Shown here: positions 1 to 8,182 of the stretch, piece after piece | How the letters are laid out: every line of letters begins with the position of its first letter | Position numbering within the stretch: the first letter of the stretch is position 1 | Source of the DNA: Aquimarina brevivitae | GTDB taxonomy: Bacteria; Bacteroidota; Bacteroidia; Flavobacteriales; Flavobacteriaceae | Assembly (NCBI RefSeq): GCF_004216895.1 | Contig: NZ_SGXE01000003.1 | Coordinates: forward strand, 203,377-267,376 | Length of the DNA stretch: 64,000 nt | Reading direction: 5' to 3' | Notes under the pieces: model-generated | Told to the model about the DNA's origin: nothing | Seen by the model: the letters and a program-made list of their open reading frames with translations, nothing else | Databases searched by the model: none | Translations under genes and position numbers: made by a program

Positions 1-271
1 ATCCAGTTCCAATCTCCAAAACTTTGTAATTTTTTTCGACTTCTAACAATTCAGTCTGAAAAGCTACAGTGTACGGTTGAGAGATGGTTTGATCTGCAGC
101 GATCGGAAACGCCTTGTCTTGATAGGCATGATCCTCAAAACTTGAGTCCATAAAAAGATGTCTGGGAATGGTATTGATAGCAGATAAAACCGCTTTATCT
201 TTTATTCCTTTTTGTATCAGTACATCTACCAATTGTTTCCGTTTTCCTGCGTGTCTAAGGGTATCTTTCAC
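1..271 (-). CDS. pcm: Protein-L-isoaspartate O-methyltransferase, N-terminal part (cut by window edge)
   Basis: The minus strand reads an open frame that runs off the left edge. Its translation carries landmarks of protein-L-isoaspartate methyltransferase: RHLFMDSSFEDHAYQDKAFP, then the TISQPYTVAFQTELL stretch, and finally VLEIGTG, the start of the SAM-binding motif I. The enzyme repairs isomerised aspartates in damaged proteins using SAM in the cytoplasm. I chose the GTG at 271 because it gives a start VKDTLRHAGKRKQLV, close to the family's usual beginning; no ATG lies nearby in frame. Roughly 90 of the usual 210-215 residues are present. It is divergent from the oxidoreductase at 424. Identity is fairly secure, the start codon less so. 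Confidence 0.85.
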   Translation of the reverse strand, partial: MKDTLRHAGKRKQLVDVLIQKGIKDKAVLSAINTIPRHLFMDSSFEDHAYQDKAFPIAADQTISQPYTVAFQTELLEVEKNYKVLEIGTG

Positions 272-399
272 TTCAATAGGTTCGTTGTTTAGAGGTACAA
301 AATTAAGGAAAGTATTTTGAGAATATTTACTAAACTACCAGGTAAAGGTAAATTTTAGTATTTCACACCAATTTAGGATTCTAAATTTATAAATAATAC

Positions 400-407
400 T
401 ATTTTTG
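400..407 (+). promoter_or_regulatory. Possible -7 box (TATTTTTG) before the oxidoreductase
   Basis: TATTTTTG fits the Bacteroidota -7 consensus TAnnTTTG and lies 16 bases before the ATG at 424. I see no good TTG about 19 bases upstream, so this is only a weak promoter call in the divergent gap between pcm and the oxidoreductase. Confidence 0.35.
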
Positions 408-423
408 TGTAAAACTTTGAATT

Positions 424-1383
424 ATGCTCAAAGCCGGAGTGCTAGGTGCCGGTCACCTTGGAAAAATCCATTTAAGACTTCTTGAACAATCTGAAAAATA
501 TGAACTGGTTGGTTTTTATGACGCTAGTGAGGAGCAAGCCAATGCGATAGTTAAAGAATTTGGTTACAAGCTTTTCAATTCTGCCGAAGCGTTAATCGAA
601 TCGGTAGATATGGTTGATATTGTCACTCCAACGTTTGCACATTTTGAAACCGCTAAACAAGCTATCAAAGCGGGTAAACACGTCTTTATCGAAAAACCAA
701 TTACCAATACGGTTGATGAAGCCGAGGAACTTATCAAATTAGCCGCTGAATATAAGGTTAAAGGGCAAGTGGGGCATGTAGAACGTTTTAATCCCGCTTA
801 CACTGCCGTTGTCGATAAAATTGAAAACCCGATGTTTATTGAGGCACATCGATTGGCAGAGTTCAACCCAAGAGGAACAGATGTTCCTGTAGTGCTTGAT
901 TTGATGATTCACGATATTGATGCAATCCTTAATGTAGTACACTCCGATGTTAAACAAATAAGCGCTAGTGGGGTATCTGTGATTAGCGAAACACCTGATA
1001 TCGCTAATGCCCGTATTGAATTCGAAAATGGTTGCGTTGCTAACTTAACCGCTAGTAGAATTTCCTTAAAAAATATGCGCAAGGCACGATTTTTTCAGCG
1101 AGACGCTTATATTTCTGTTGATTTTTACGAAAAGAAATGCGAAGTTGTAAAAATGAAAGACGCACCCGAAGAACCAGATGATTTCGCTATGATATTACAA
1201 AATGCAGAAGGCATAAAAAAGCAAATTTACTTTGACAATCCTGATATTGCGGCGAATAATGCCATCCTCGATGAGCTAAATACATTTGCGGAAGCTATAC
1301 AACATAATACAGATCCTATAGTAACGCTTACACATGGTAAAAAGGCGTTAGAAGTGGCATTGCAGGTCATAAATTGTTTTTAG
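424..1383 (+). CDS. Gfo/Idh/MocA-family NAD(P)-dependent oxidoreductase
   Basis: This 319-residue protein is a typical Gfo/Idh/MocA dehydrogenase, a family that oxidises or reduces sugars, inositols and related compounds with NAD(P). The N-terminal Rossmann fold shows GAGHLG at 8-13, and the signature EKPI lies at 90-93, its lysine being the usual catalytic residue. A further polar pair, H163-D164 in MIHDID, sits in the C-terminal domain. The substrate cannot be read from the sequence. It is followed by the four-helix-bundle gene and then by hydroxybutyryl-CoA dehydrogenase, all on the same strand with 39- and 48-base gaps. Family confident, reaction unknown. Confidence 0.88.
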   Translation: MLKAGVLGAGHLGKIHLRLLEQSEKYELVGFYDASEEQANAIVKEFGYKLFNSAEALIESVDMVDIVTPTFAHFETAKQAIKAGKHVFIEKPITNTVDEAEELIKLAAEYKVKGQVGHVERFNPAYTAVVDKIENPMFIEAHRLAEFNPRGTDVPVVLDLMIHDIDAILNVVHSDVKQISASGVSVISETPDIANARIEFENGCVANLTASRISLKNMRKARFFQRDAYISVDFYEKKCEVVKMKDAPEEPDDFAMILQNAEGIKKQIYFDNPDIAANNAILDELNTFAEAIQHNTDPIVTLTHGKKALEVALQVINCF

Positions 1384-1402
1384 CTTTTAGCTGTTAGTCA
1401 AT

Positions 1403-1418
1403 AGAACTTATAAGTTCT
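1403..1418. repeat. 16-base perfect palindrome before the four-helix-bundle gene
   Basis: AGAACTTATAAGTTCT is identical to its own reverse complement and ends four bases before the ATG at 1423. It may be an operator or a small RNA hairpin over the translation start. Its position suggests a role for the downstream gene, but no regulator is known. Confidence 0.35.
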
Positions 1419-1422
1419 TGAA

Positions 1423-1794
1423 ATGAAAGAAATAAAATTTAATTTTGAAGATCTTATCGTATATCAAAGAGCACTTGATTATGTAGATTTTGTTTATAAG
1501 ATATGTGATTCATTTCCTTCTAGCGAAAAGTATATTCTAGCAAATCAATATTTACGGGCTGCTAATTCTATACCTCTGAATATAGCAGAAGGTGCTGGAG
1601 CATCAGATGCCCAATTTAATAGGTATTTACAAATTGCACTTAACTCTGCCAAAGAGTGTGTGGTCTGTTCTACATTAGCAATGAGAAGAGATTATATTAG
1701 TAGTAATATGGATCAAAACGCTAGACAGCAATTGGAAGAAATTTGTAAAATGATAACCGGACTTCAAAAAAGTTTAAAAAAAACAAATCATTAA
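1423..1794 (+). CDS. Four-helix-bundle protein (S23 / 23S rRNA intervening-sequence family)
   Basis: A 123-residue cytoplasmic protein of the four-helix-bundle family first seen in intervening sequences of 23S rRNA genes. Family marks are the N-terminal FEDLIVYQRALDYVDFVY, the central QYLRAANSIPLNIAEGAG, and AKECVVCSTLAM towards the end. Members form small pentameric bundles; no biochemical function is settled. The gene is flanked by AT-rich, TTTTAGCTGTTAG-like and AAAACTAAAAACT-like stretches and is preceded by a perfect palindrome. Together with its sporadic distribution in related genomes (family knowledge), this suggests it is an insert between two metabolic genes rather than part of their pathway. 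Confidence 0.85.
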   Translation: MKEIKFNFEDLIVYQRALDYVDFVYKICDSFPSSEKYILANQYLRAANSIPLNIAEGAGASDAQFNRYLQIALNSAKECVVCSTLAMRRDYISSNMDQNARQQLEEICKMITGLQKSLKKTNH

Positions 1795-1842
1795 TTCAAA
1801 TAGTAAAAACTAAAAACTATTCACTAAAATCTATATACTTAA

Positions 1843-2730
1843 ATGAAAAACATAGCAGTAATTGGTGCAGGGACTATGGGTAATGGAATTGCTCATACCT
1901 TTGCACAAAAAGGGTTTAAAGTTCAATTAATTGACATATCACAACAAGCGCTGGATAAAGGGTTAGCTACTATTGGCAAAAACCTGGATAGAATGGTGGC
2001 TAAAGAGAAAATTACTGAAGCAGATAAAAACAGTACTTTAGAAAATATTACTACAGCTACTTCACTTAAAGAAGGTGTGGAATATGCAGAGTTGGTTGTG
2101 GAAGCAGCTACTGAAAATATCGACTTAAAACTGAAAATCTTTGAGGACCTTAGTGAGCTGTGTTCCGAAGAAACTATTTTGGCAACCAATACATCTTCCA
2201 TCTCTATTACTCAAATTGCGGCAGTAACTGTACGCCCAGAAAGAGTGATCGGTATGCACTTTATGAACCCTGTTCCTATTATGAAGCTGGTTGAAATTAT
2301 TAGAGGTTACAACACTTCAGATGAGGTGACAAAAACGATCATGGATATATCTAAACAATTAGGCAAAATACCTACCGAAGTAAACGATTATCCTGGATTT
2401 GTAGCTAATAGAATTTTAATGCCTATGATCAATGAATCTATAGAAACCTTGTATAATGGGGTGGCAGGTGTTCAGGAAATTGATACCGTTATGAAGCTGG
2501 GGATGGCACATCCTATGGGACCATTACAATTAGCTGATTTTATAGGTTTGGACGTGTGTCTTTCGATACTCAATGTAATGTACGACGGCTTTAAAAATCC
2601 AAAATACGCGCCTTGTCCATTATTAGTAAATATGGTTATGGCCGGTAAATTAGGGGTAAAAAGCGGTGAAGGATTCTACGATTATTCAGAAAGTAGAAAA
2701 GCTGAAAACGTAGCAAAGCAATTTCAATAA
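1843..2730 (+). CDS. hbd: 3-hydroxybutyryl-CoA dehydrogenase
   Basis: This 295-residue enzyme interconverts acetoacetyl-CoA and 3-hydroxybutyryl-CoA with NAD(P)H in fatty acid or polyhydroxybutyrate-type metabolism. The Rossmann motif GAGTMG is at 8-13, the serine-rich ATNTSSIS at about 114-121, and the catalytic histidine H139 in GMHFMNPVP followed by E151, matching the family's Ser/His/Glu set. The C-terminal helical domain contains DYPGFVANRILMPMINE and AHPMGPLQLADFIGLD. Length is that of the short bacterial (Hbd/PaaH) form. A strong intrinsic terminator follows at 2748-2796, so it probably ends the transcript begun at 424 or its own. Confidence 0.92.
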   Translation: MKNIAVIGAGTMGNGIAHTFAQKGFKVQLIDISQQALDKGLATIGKNLDRMVAKEKITEADKNSTLENITTATSLKEGVEYAELVVEAATENIDLKLKIFEDLSELCSEETILATNTSSISITQIAAVTVRPERVIGMHFMNPVPIMKLVEIIRGYNTSDEVTKTIMDISKQLGKIPTEVNDYPGFVANRILMPMINESIETLYNGVAGVQEIDTVMKLGMAHPMGPLQLADFIGLDVCLSILNVMYDGFKNPKYAPCPLLVNMVMAGKLGVKSGEGFYDYSESRKAENVAKQFQ

Positions 2731-2747
2731 AATACTACTAATTCTAG

Positions 2748-2796
2748 ATGGGGTTTTGATATTTTGTATCTTACAAAATTCAAAATCCCATTTTTA
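2748..2796 (+). terminator. Intrinsic terminator after hbd
   Basis: Arms ATGGGGTTTTGATATTTTGT and ACAAAATTCAAAATCCCAT pair over about 19 base pairs with one bulge and one G-U, around a five-base loop, followed by a T-run. The T-run stops only about ten bases before the next ATG (2806), so the hairpin also sits in any leader of the thioredoxin-like gene. Confidence 0.8.
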
Positions 2797-2805
2797 TTTA
2801 TAATT

Positions 2806-3933
2806 ATGAAAAAGAATCTTTTATTAACTCTACCTATTGTACTCCTATGTACCATACTATCGTGTAAGAAAGAAGGAAAACGAAATCAAAACACAATAAC
2901 AGAAAATACTGATCAATATGTCATTAACGCCGAAATAGAAGGCTTAAAGGATGGAACTAAAATTTATCTAAACCGAAATAATGAGTTGATAGACTCCACA
3001 AAGGTTAAAAATGAAAGCTTTCAATTTAAAGGAACGATTAATGAACCTGACTTAGTTTATTTACATGTTAAACAAACACAAGACTTCTACACCTCATTTT
3101 GGTTAGAGAACGAAGAAATATCAATTACAGGCAAAAAAAGTGACTTTAAAGATCTGAAAATCAATGGTGGCCCTATACAAAAAAGCGCTAACCAGTTGGA
3201 CATTCTTAATGCTCCGCTTATCAAAACACTAGATGAAATACAAAACGCATTTAACAATCCTGATATAGAAGTAGAAAAACTAGACTCTTTAGGAAGGTTA
3301 CAAATGCCTACTTATTCAAAGCTTAGAGAGAATTCCAAAAACTTTATAAAGAAACATCCTAATTCCTTCTTAAGTGTTTACCTTTTAAATATGAATAAAA
3401 TGGAGTGGGAAAAGGATTCAGTTAACTTATGGTTTGCAAACCTCAATAAGAACATAAAAGAATCTTCTTACGGCCAAATCATAGATAACTATCTATCCTT
3501 ACCAGACAAACCACAAATAGGAGAAGCCTATGTAGATTTTGAGCTTCCTAACACGAATGGAGACCAGAAAAAGATCTCAGATTTAAAATCAAAATACACA
3601 CTAGTTGAATTCTGGGCTTCTTGGTGTGCTCCTTGCCGACAAGAAAATCCTAACTTAATAGAAGCTTATAAAAACTATAAAAATAAAGGTTTCGAGATTG
3701 TGGGAGTTTCATTAGATAAAAGAAAAGAAGACTGGTTAAAAGCAATAGAGCAAGACAAATTACCCTGGACTCAGTTATCTGATTTTAAGGAGTTTGAATC
3801 TTACCCTGCACTGGTTTATAGTATCAATTATATTCCCTATAACTTCTTAATTGATGAAAATGGAATTATAGTAGGACAGAACCTTAGAGGAGAACGATTA
3901 GATAAAAAACTCACTGAACTACTAGGTAGCTAA
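2806..3933 (+). CDS. TlpA-like thiol-disulfide lipoprotein with DUF4369 N-domain
   Basis: Starting at the ATG at 2806 gives 375 residues with a lipoprotein signal: MKKNLLLTLPIVLLCTILSC, lipidated at Cys20. A frame extends further upstream, but that would bury the signal peptide. Residues of roughly 38-130 resemble DUF4369, the usual partner domain in Bacteroidota. The C-terminal thioredoxin/AhpC-TSA domain (from about 240) carries the redox motif WASWCAPCR with cysteines 274 and 277 and a cis-proline region near YIPYNFLI. The protein probably reduces or shuffles disulfides at the periplasmic face of a membrane; partners are unknown. It follows a terminator by ten bases and precedes the DUF1015 gene by 15 bases. 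Confidence 0.88.
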   Translation: MKKNLLLTLPIVLLCTILSCKKEGKRNQNTITENTDQYVINAEIEGLKDGTKIYLNRNNELIDSTKVKNESFQFKGTINEPDLVYLHVKQTQDFYTSFWLENEEISITGKKSDFKDLKINGGPIQKSANQLDILNAPLIKTLDEIQNAFNNPDIEVEKLDSLGRLQMPTYSKLRENSKNFIKKHPNSFLSVYLLNMNKMEWEKDSVNLWFANLNKNIKESSYGQIIDNYLSLPDKPQIGEAYVDFELPNTNGDQKKISDLKSKYTLVEFWASWCAPCRQENPNLIEAYKNYKNKGFEIVGVSLDKRKEDWLKAIEQDKLPWTQLSDFKEFESYPALVYSINYIPYNFLIDENGIIVGQNLRGERLDKKLTELLGS

Positions 3934-3948
3934 AAATCAATAGACCTC

Positions 3949-5187
3949 ATGGCTAAAATCATTCCTTTTAAAGCAGTTCGACCTACACGGGACAAGGTGA
4001 GTCTGGTGGCCTCTCGCCCTTATCAGAGTTATACCCCGGCAGAGCGAGAATCGCGCTTGGACCATAATCCCTATTCATTTTTGCATATCGTTAATCCAGG
4101 ATATAAATACCAAAAGGAAATTACCGGAACGGAACGCTATAAATTAGTTCGCAATCGATATTTGGAGTTTAAAGAAGATGAAATTTTTATTCAGGATCAA
4201 AAACCCACCTACTACGTTTATAAAATTATAAATAGAGAGGAAGAAGAGTTTTTAGGCATAATTGCCGCAGCCAGTGCTGAAGATTATGAAAATAACTGTA
4301 TCAAAAAACACGAAGACACGCTTAAAGACAGAGAAGAAACCTTTAAGGAATACCTTAAAACGGTAGGGTTCAATGCGGAGCCAGTACTCCTTACCTACCC
4401 AGACAATCCAGTAATTAAAGAAATATTACTACAAGTCTCTAAGGAACGTGCAGAATATGAATTTACTACTACCTATAGAGACACCCATTACCTTTGGAAA
4501 ATTGATGATCAAGAATTAATCCAAACCCTACAAAAAGAATTTGAAGCGATGGATTGTATATATATAGCCGACGGTCATCATCGCTCGTCATCATCTTGCT
4601 TGTTAGCTAAAGACCTAAAAGCCGAATCATCGAATCATACGGGCAAAGAGGCGTATAATTTTTTTATGAGTTATCTAATACCAGAGTCAGACTTAAAGAT
4701 TTACGAATTCAATAGACTGATTAAAGATCTAAACGGCCTTGGTAAAGAAGAGTTTTTAATCCAGTTGGACGAATGGTACCGAATAGAAAATCGAGGACAA
4801 GAATATTACAAGCCTTCAAAACCTCATCACTTTAGTATGTACCTAGATGGGGAGTTTTATTCGCTCTATCTGCGCAAAACAAAATATAATTTTGAAAACG
4901 CATTGGATGAGCTCGACGCCCAATTGTTATATGAAACCGTATTGGAACCTATTTTGGGTATAAAAGATTTAAGAACGGATACCAGAATTGCCTATTCCGA
5001 TGGCAAAAAAGATATTGCTTATGTAAAAAGCGAAGTGGATAGTGGAGCTTTTACTGTAGGTTTTGGTCTTTTTCCTGCCTCAACTTCTCAATTGAAAAAA
5101 ATTGCAGATCAAAATTTAGTCATGCCGCCAAAGAGTACTTTTATCGCTCCAAAATTACGAAGCGGAGTAACGATTTATGAGTTTTGA
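3949..5187 (+). CDS. DUF1015 family protein
   Basis: A 412-residue cytoplasmic protein of family DUF1015. The start MAKIIPFKAVRPTRDKV and the motif YIADGHHRSSSS (DGHHR at 208-212) are family hallmarks. The DGHHR block recalls nucleotide-binding ParB/Srx-like folds, and archaeal relatives include an ADP-dependent serine kinase, but nothing in this sequence proves kinase activity here. In many Bacteroidota the gene lies near serine biosynthesis genes; here its neighbours are a TlpA-like lipoprotein and YggS, so context adds little. Family confident, function open. Confidence 0.85.
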   Translation: MAKIIPFKAVRPTRDKVSLVASRPYQSYTPAERESRLDHNPYSFLHIVNPGYKYQKEITGTERYKLVRNRYLEFKEDEIFIQDQKPTYYVYKIINREEEEFLGIIAAASAEDYENNCIKKHEDTLKDREETFKEYLKTVGFNAEPVLLTYPDNPVIKEILLQVSKERAEYEFTTTYRDTHYLWKIDDQELIQTLQKEFEAMDCIYIADGHHRSSSSCLLAKDLKAESSNHTGKEAYNFFMSYLIPESDLKIYEFNRLIKDLNGLGKEEFLIQLDEWYRIENRGQEYYKPSKPHHFSMYLDGEFYSLYLRKTKYNFENALDELDAQLLYETVLEPILGIKDLRTDTRIAYSDGKKDIAYVKSEVDSGAFTVGFGLFPASTSQLKKIADQNLVMPPKSTFIAPKLRSGVTIYEF

Positions 5188-5249
5188 ATGTCATCCATAT
5201 GACTAACCATTTGATACACTAATCTTCTTCTTAAAGAAAAGAAATTAAA

Positions 5250-5257
5250 TATCTTTG
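5250..5257 (+). promoter_or_regulatory. -7 box (TATCTTTG) directly before yggS
   Basis: TATCTTTG matches the Bacteroidota -7 consensus in full and ends six bases before the ATG at 5264. Transcription would then start at or within a few bases of the start codon, giving a leaderless or nearly leaderless mRNA. I see no clear -33 TTG. Confidence 0.55.
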
Positions 5258-5263
5258 CTAATT

Positions 5264-5926
5264 ATGAGTAAACTAGTTTCAAATCTTCAACAAATTAAGG
5301 ATTCACTTCCTCAGCATGTTACTTTAGTGGCAGTTTCAAAAACGAAACCCGCATCCGATATCAAGGAAGGATATGAGGCCGGGCATAGAGATTTTGGCGA
5401 AAACAAAATCCAGGAAATGACGGCCAAATGGGAAGAGTTGCCCAAAGATATCAAATGGCATATGATTGGTCACGTACAAACAAATAAAGTAAAATATATG
5501 GCCCCTTACGTTCATTTGATCCATGCCGTGGATAAAATGAAACTTTTAAAAGAAGTCAATAAGCAGGCTAAAAAAAATGATAGAGTAATCGATTGTCTCA
5601 TTCAGGTTAAAATTGCACAAGAAGACAGTAAGTTTGGCTTATCACCAGAAGATGCAGAAAAACTAATTCTCAATCCTGAATTAGCTAAATACCCTAATGT
5701 AAGAATCAAAGGTCTGATGGGAATGGCTACATTTACAGACAATGAAGAACAACTTCAAAAAGAATTTAATACCATCGAAAAACTTTTTAAGAAGTTACAA
5801 GAAGAGGTTTCTGGATTTGACACCTTATCCATAGGGATGAGTGGAGACTACAAAATAGCTATGAAACACGGCAGTACCATGGTCCGGATTGGTAGCTCTA
5901 TTTTTGGAGAAAGAGACTATCATTAA
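5264..5926 (+). CDS. yggS: YggS/PROSC-family pyridoxal phosphate homeostasis protein
   Basis: The ATG at 5264 gives 220 residues; a TTG nine bases earlier is in frame but overlaps the -7 box. The protein is a single alanine-racemase-type barrel that holds PLP and buffers the free cofactor in the cytosol. The PLP lysine is K26 in VAVSKTKP, followed by FGENKIQEM, WHMIGHVQTNK (phosphate site) and, near the C-terminus, LSIGMSGDYKIAMKHGSTMVRIGSSIFG, here read as three family blocks. It sits between DUF1015 and the exonuclease gene; the latter begins 21 bases after its stop. Confidence 0.92.
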   Translation: MSKLVSNLQQIKDSLPQHVTLVAVSKTKPASDIKEGYEAGHRDFGENKIQEMTAKWEELPKDIKWHMIGHVQTNKVKYMAPYVHLIHAVDKMKLLKEVNKQAKKNDRVIDCLIQVKIAQEDSKFGLSPEDAEKLILNPELAKYPNVRIKGLMGMATFTDNEEQLQKEFNTIEKLFKKLQEEVSGFDTLSIGMSGDYKIAMKHGSTMVRIGSSIFGERDYH

Positions 5927-5947
5927 TAGTTGAGATACGGAGGATTG

Positions 5948-7315
5948 ATGTACGCTGTTGTTGACATAGAAACTACTGGAGGTAAATACAATGAAGAAGG
6001 TATTACGGAGATTGCTATCTACAGGTTTGATGGCCATCAGGTAGTCGATAAATTTGTGAGTCTTATCAATCCTGAGCGGCCTATACAGCCTTTTGTAGCT
6101 AACCTTACCGGGATCAAGAGTGAAATGCTTAGAAACGCTCCCAAATTTTACGAGGTTGCGAAACGCATTGTTGAAATCACGAAAGATTGTGTCATCGTAG
6201 CACACAATGCAAGCTTCGATTATCGAATATTACGGACAGAATTTGCAAGACTAGGGTATGAATACGAAAGACGTTCTTTGTGTACGGTTGAACTTTCTAA
6301 AAAATTAATACCAGATCAAAATTCTTATAGTTTAGGCAAACTGGTAAGAGGTCTCGGTATTCCGTTGTCTGATCGACACCGTGCTGATGGCGATGCCCAA
6401 GCTACCGTAAAGCTGTTTAAGCTACTACTAGTGAAAGATGGAGATAAACAAATCATCAGTGATACAGTACGCCTGGATCCTAAACGGCAATTAGATAATA
6501 AACTACTGATGATTATCGAAAATGCTCCTGCTACCACTGGGGTATATTATATGTATAATGAAGATGGAGATATCATTTATATAGGTAAAAGTAGAAATAT
6601 TAAAAAACGATTAAATCAGCATTTTACCAACGATAACAAAAAATCAAAAAAAATTCAGCAAGAAGTAGTAGAGGTGACCTACGATATTACTGGTAGTGAA
6701 TTGGTCGCTTTGCTTAAAGAAAGTGAAGAAATAAAAAAAATAAACCCGATCTATAATAAAGCGCTAAAGAGAAACAGTTTTACGCAAGCCCTATATCAGT
6801 TTAAAGATAAAAATGGTTATCTCAATCTTACGATAAATAAAATAGACAAACGGAAAGAGGCTGTCACCGTATTTACTAATCGACAACAAGCAAAAGCCAA
6901 CCTCCTAAAATGGATAGAAGAGTACCGGTTATGCCAAAAGCTGACTAACCTCGATAAGAGTAATGGAAATTGTTTTTATTACACCATAAAGGAATGTAAT
7001 GGTGCTTGTATTTTAGAGGAAGATCATACAGCATATAACACTAGAGTTGAAGAACTCGTAGATAACCATTCCTTTAGAGCCAAAAGTTTGTTGATTTTGG
7101 ATAAGGGCCGCACCATTGATGAGCAGAGTGTAATTGTAATCGAGCAAGGCAAGTTTAAAGGTATTGCTTATATTAATTTAAATTATCAATTGCACAACAA
7201 GGAAGTATTACAAAATATACTTACAAAAATGGATAGTACCAAAGATGCGATCAATATCATACAAGCCTACATTCGAAAAAACAAAAAAGTTAAAATTCAT
7301 AACCTAGAACATTAA
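5948..7315 (+). CDS. DnaQ-type 3'-5' exonuclease fused to GIY-YIG (UvrC/Cho-like) nuclease
   Basis: The ATG at 5948, with GGAGG four bases upstream, gives 455 residues. The N-terminal half is a DEDDh exonuclease: ExoI VVDIETTGG (D6, E8), ExoII AHNASFDYR (about 85-93) and ExoIII HRADGDA (144-150). The second domain is a GIY-YIG endonuclease: GVYYMY at 198-203 and YIGKSRNIKKR at 211-221, the module found in UvrC and Cho. The last 200 residues have no motif I recognise. Such fusions occur in several phyla and are often annotated as a DNA polymerase III epsilon subunit, but no polymerase link is visible. A role in nucleotide-excision-type repair is plausible inference. Confidence 0.87.
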   Translation: MYAVVDIETTGGKYNEEGITEIAIYRFDGHQVVDKFVSLINPERPIQPFVANLTGIKSEMLRNAPKFYEVAKRIVEITKDCVIVAHNASFDYRILRTEFARLGYEYERRSLCTVELSKKLIPDQNSYSLGKLVRGLGIPLSDRHRADGDAQATVKLFKLLLVKDGDKQIISDTVRLDPKRQLDNKLLMIIENAPATTGVYYMYNEDGDIIYIGKSRNIKKRLNQHFTNDNKKSKKIQQEVVEVTYDITGSELVALLKESEEIKKINPIYNKALKRNSFTQALYQFKDKNGYLNLTINKIDKRKEAVTVFTNRQQAKANLLKWIEEYRLCQKLTNLDKSNGNCFYYTIKECNGACILEEDHTAYNTRVEELVDNHSFRAKSLLILDKGRTIDEQSVIVIEQGKFKGIAYINLNYQLHNKEVLQNILTKMDSTKDAINIIQAYIRKNKKVKIHNLEH

Positions 7316-7348
7316 TTTTTTCCTATTTCTTATCTTAAAAATTAAAAA

Positions 7349-8182
7349 TTGGATACTTCAAATACAAAAAACTGGAAAAACAAACTTCACGAAGTAATTT
7401 ATGAGGCGGATACGCCGCTAGGAAAGCTATTTGATATTGTACTATTAATACTTATAGGGCTAAGCATCATTTTAGTAATGGTAGAAAGCGTCAAAGGCTT
7501 TAGTGATCGGTTTTATGACTACTTATATTATGGGGAATGGGTGATCACCATATTTTTTACGCTGGAGTACATAGCAAGAATCATAAGTATCAAACGTCCT
7601 GCAAGATATATTTTTAGCTTTTATGGGATTATAGATTTACTTTCTACCTTACCGCTTTACTTATCCTTCTTTTTTACAGGCTCTCACGCTTTACTGACAG
7701 TAAGAGCCTTGAGATTACTCCGTGTTTTTCGGATTTTGAAAATATCAAGATACATTAGTGAAGCCAATAAGCTAGGAAAAGCCATTAAGGATAGTGGGGC
7801 TAAAATTTTAGTCTTTCTCTTTGCTGTGCTTGTAGTTTGTATTATTATGGGAACTGTGATGTATTTGGTCGAAGGAGAAGAGAGTGGGTTTAAAAGCATA
7901 CCTGTTAGTGTCTATTGGTGCATTGTTACCTTAACCACAGTTGGATTTGGAGATATTGCCCCAGTAACACCTTTAGGTCAGTTTTTAGCGGCACTAATTA
8001 TGATTATGGGATATGGTATTATAGCTGTACCGACAGGTATTGTAACCGCAGAGTACGCTGCTGGGGGTAAAAAACCAGTTGTACCTTTAAATACACAAGT
8101 ATGTTCCAATTGCAATGCTCAAAGACACAGAGATGGTGCCAAACACTGTTATAACTGTGGAGAAACCTTACATTATGACTAA
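7349..8182 (+). CDS. Voltage-gated K+ channel (6TM ion transporter) with C-terminal zinc ribbon
   Basis: A TTG start is required because an in-frame stop lies six bases upstream and no ATG is near; the frame MDTSNTKNWKNKLHEVIYEA fits the family. The 277 residues form six membrane segments. The arginine-rich S4 is VRALRLLRVFRILKI (about 118-132), and the pore loop has the K+ selectivity filter TVGFGD at 197-202. After S6 comes a short linker and a four-cysteine ribbon, CSNC (252-255) and CYNC (267-270), ending a few residues later. The ribbon suggests metal or protein binding at the cytoplasmic face. The last eight bases overlap miaA, so the two are probably translated together. Confidence 0.9.
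   Translation: MDTSNTKNWKNKLHEVIYEADTPLGKLFDIVLLILIGLSIILVMVESVKGFSDRFYDYLYYGEWVITIFFTLEYIARIISIKRPARYIFSFYGIIDLLSTLPLYLSFFFTGSHALLTVRALRLLRVFRILKISRYISEANKLGKAIKDSGAKILVFLFAVLVVCIIMGTVMYLVEGEESGFKSIPVSVYWCIVTLTTVGFGDIAPVTPLGQFLAALIMIMGYGIIAVPTGIVTAEYAAGGKKPVVPLNTQVCSNCNAQRHRDGAKHCYNCGETLHYD

Noticed and set aside
739..957. Minus-strand frame inside the oxidoreductase gene
   Set aside because: Shadow of the coding strand, no motif and overlaps a well supported gene; the same holds for the other antisense frames in the window.
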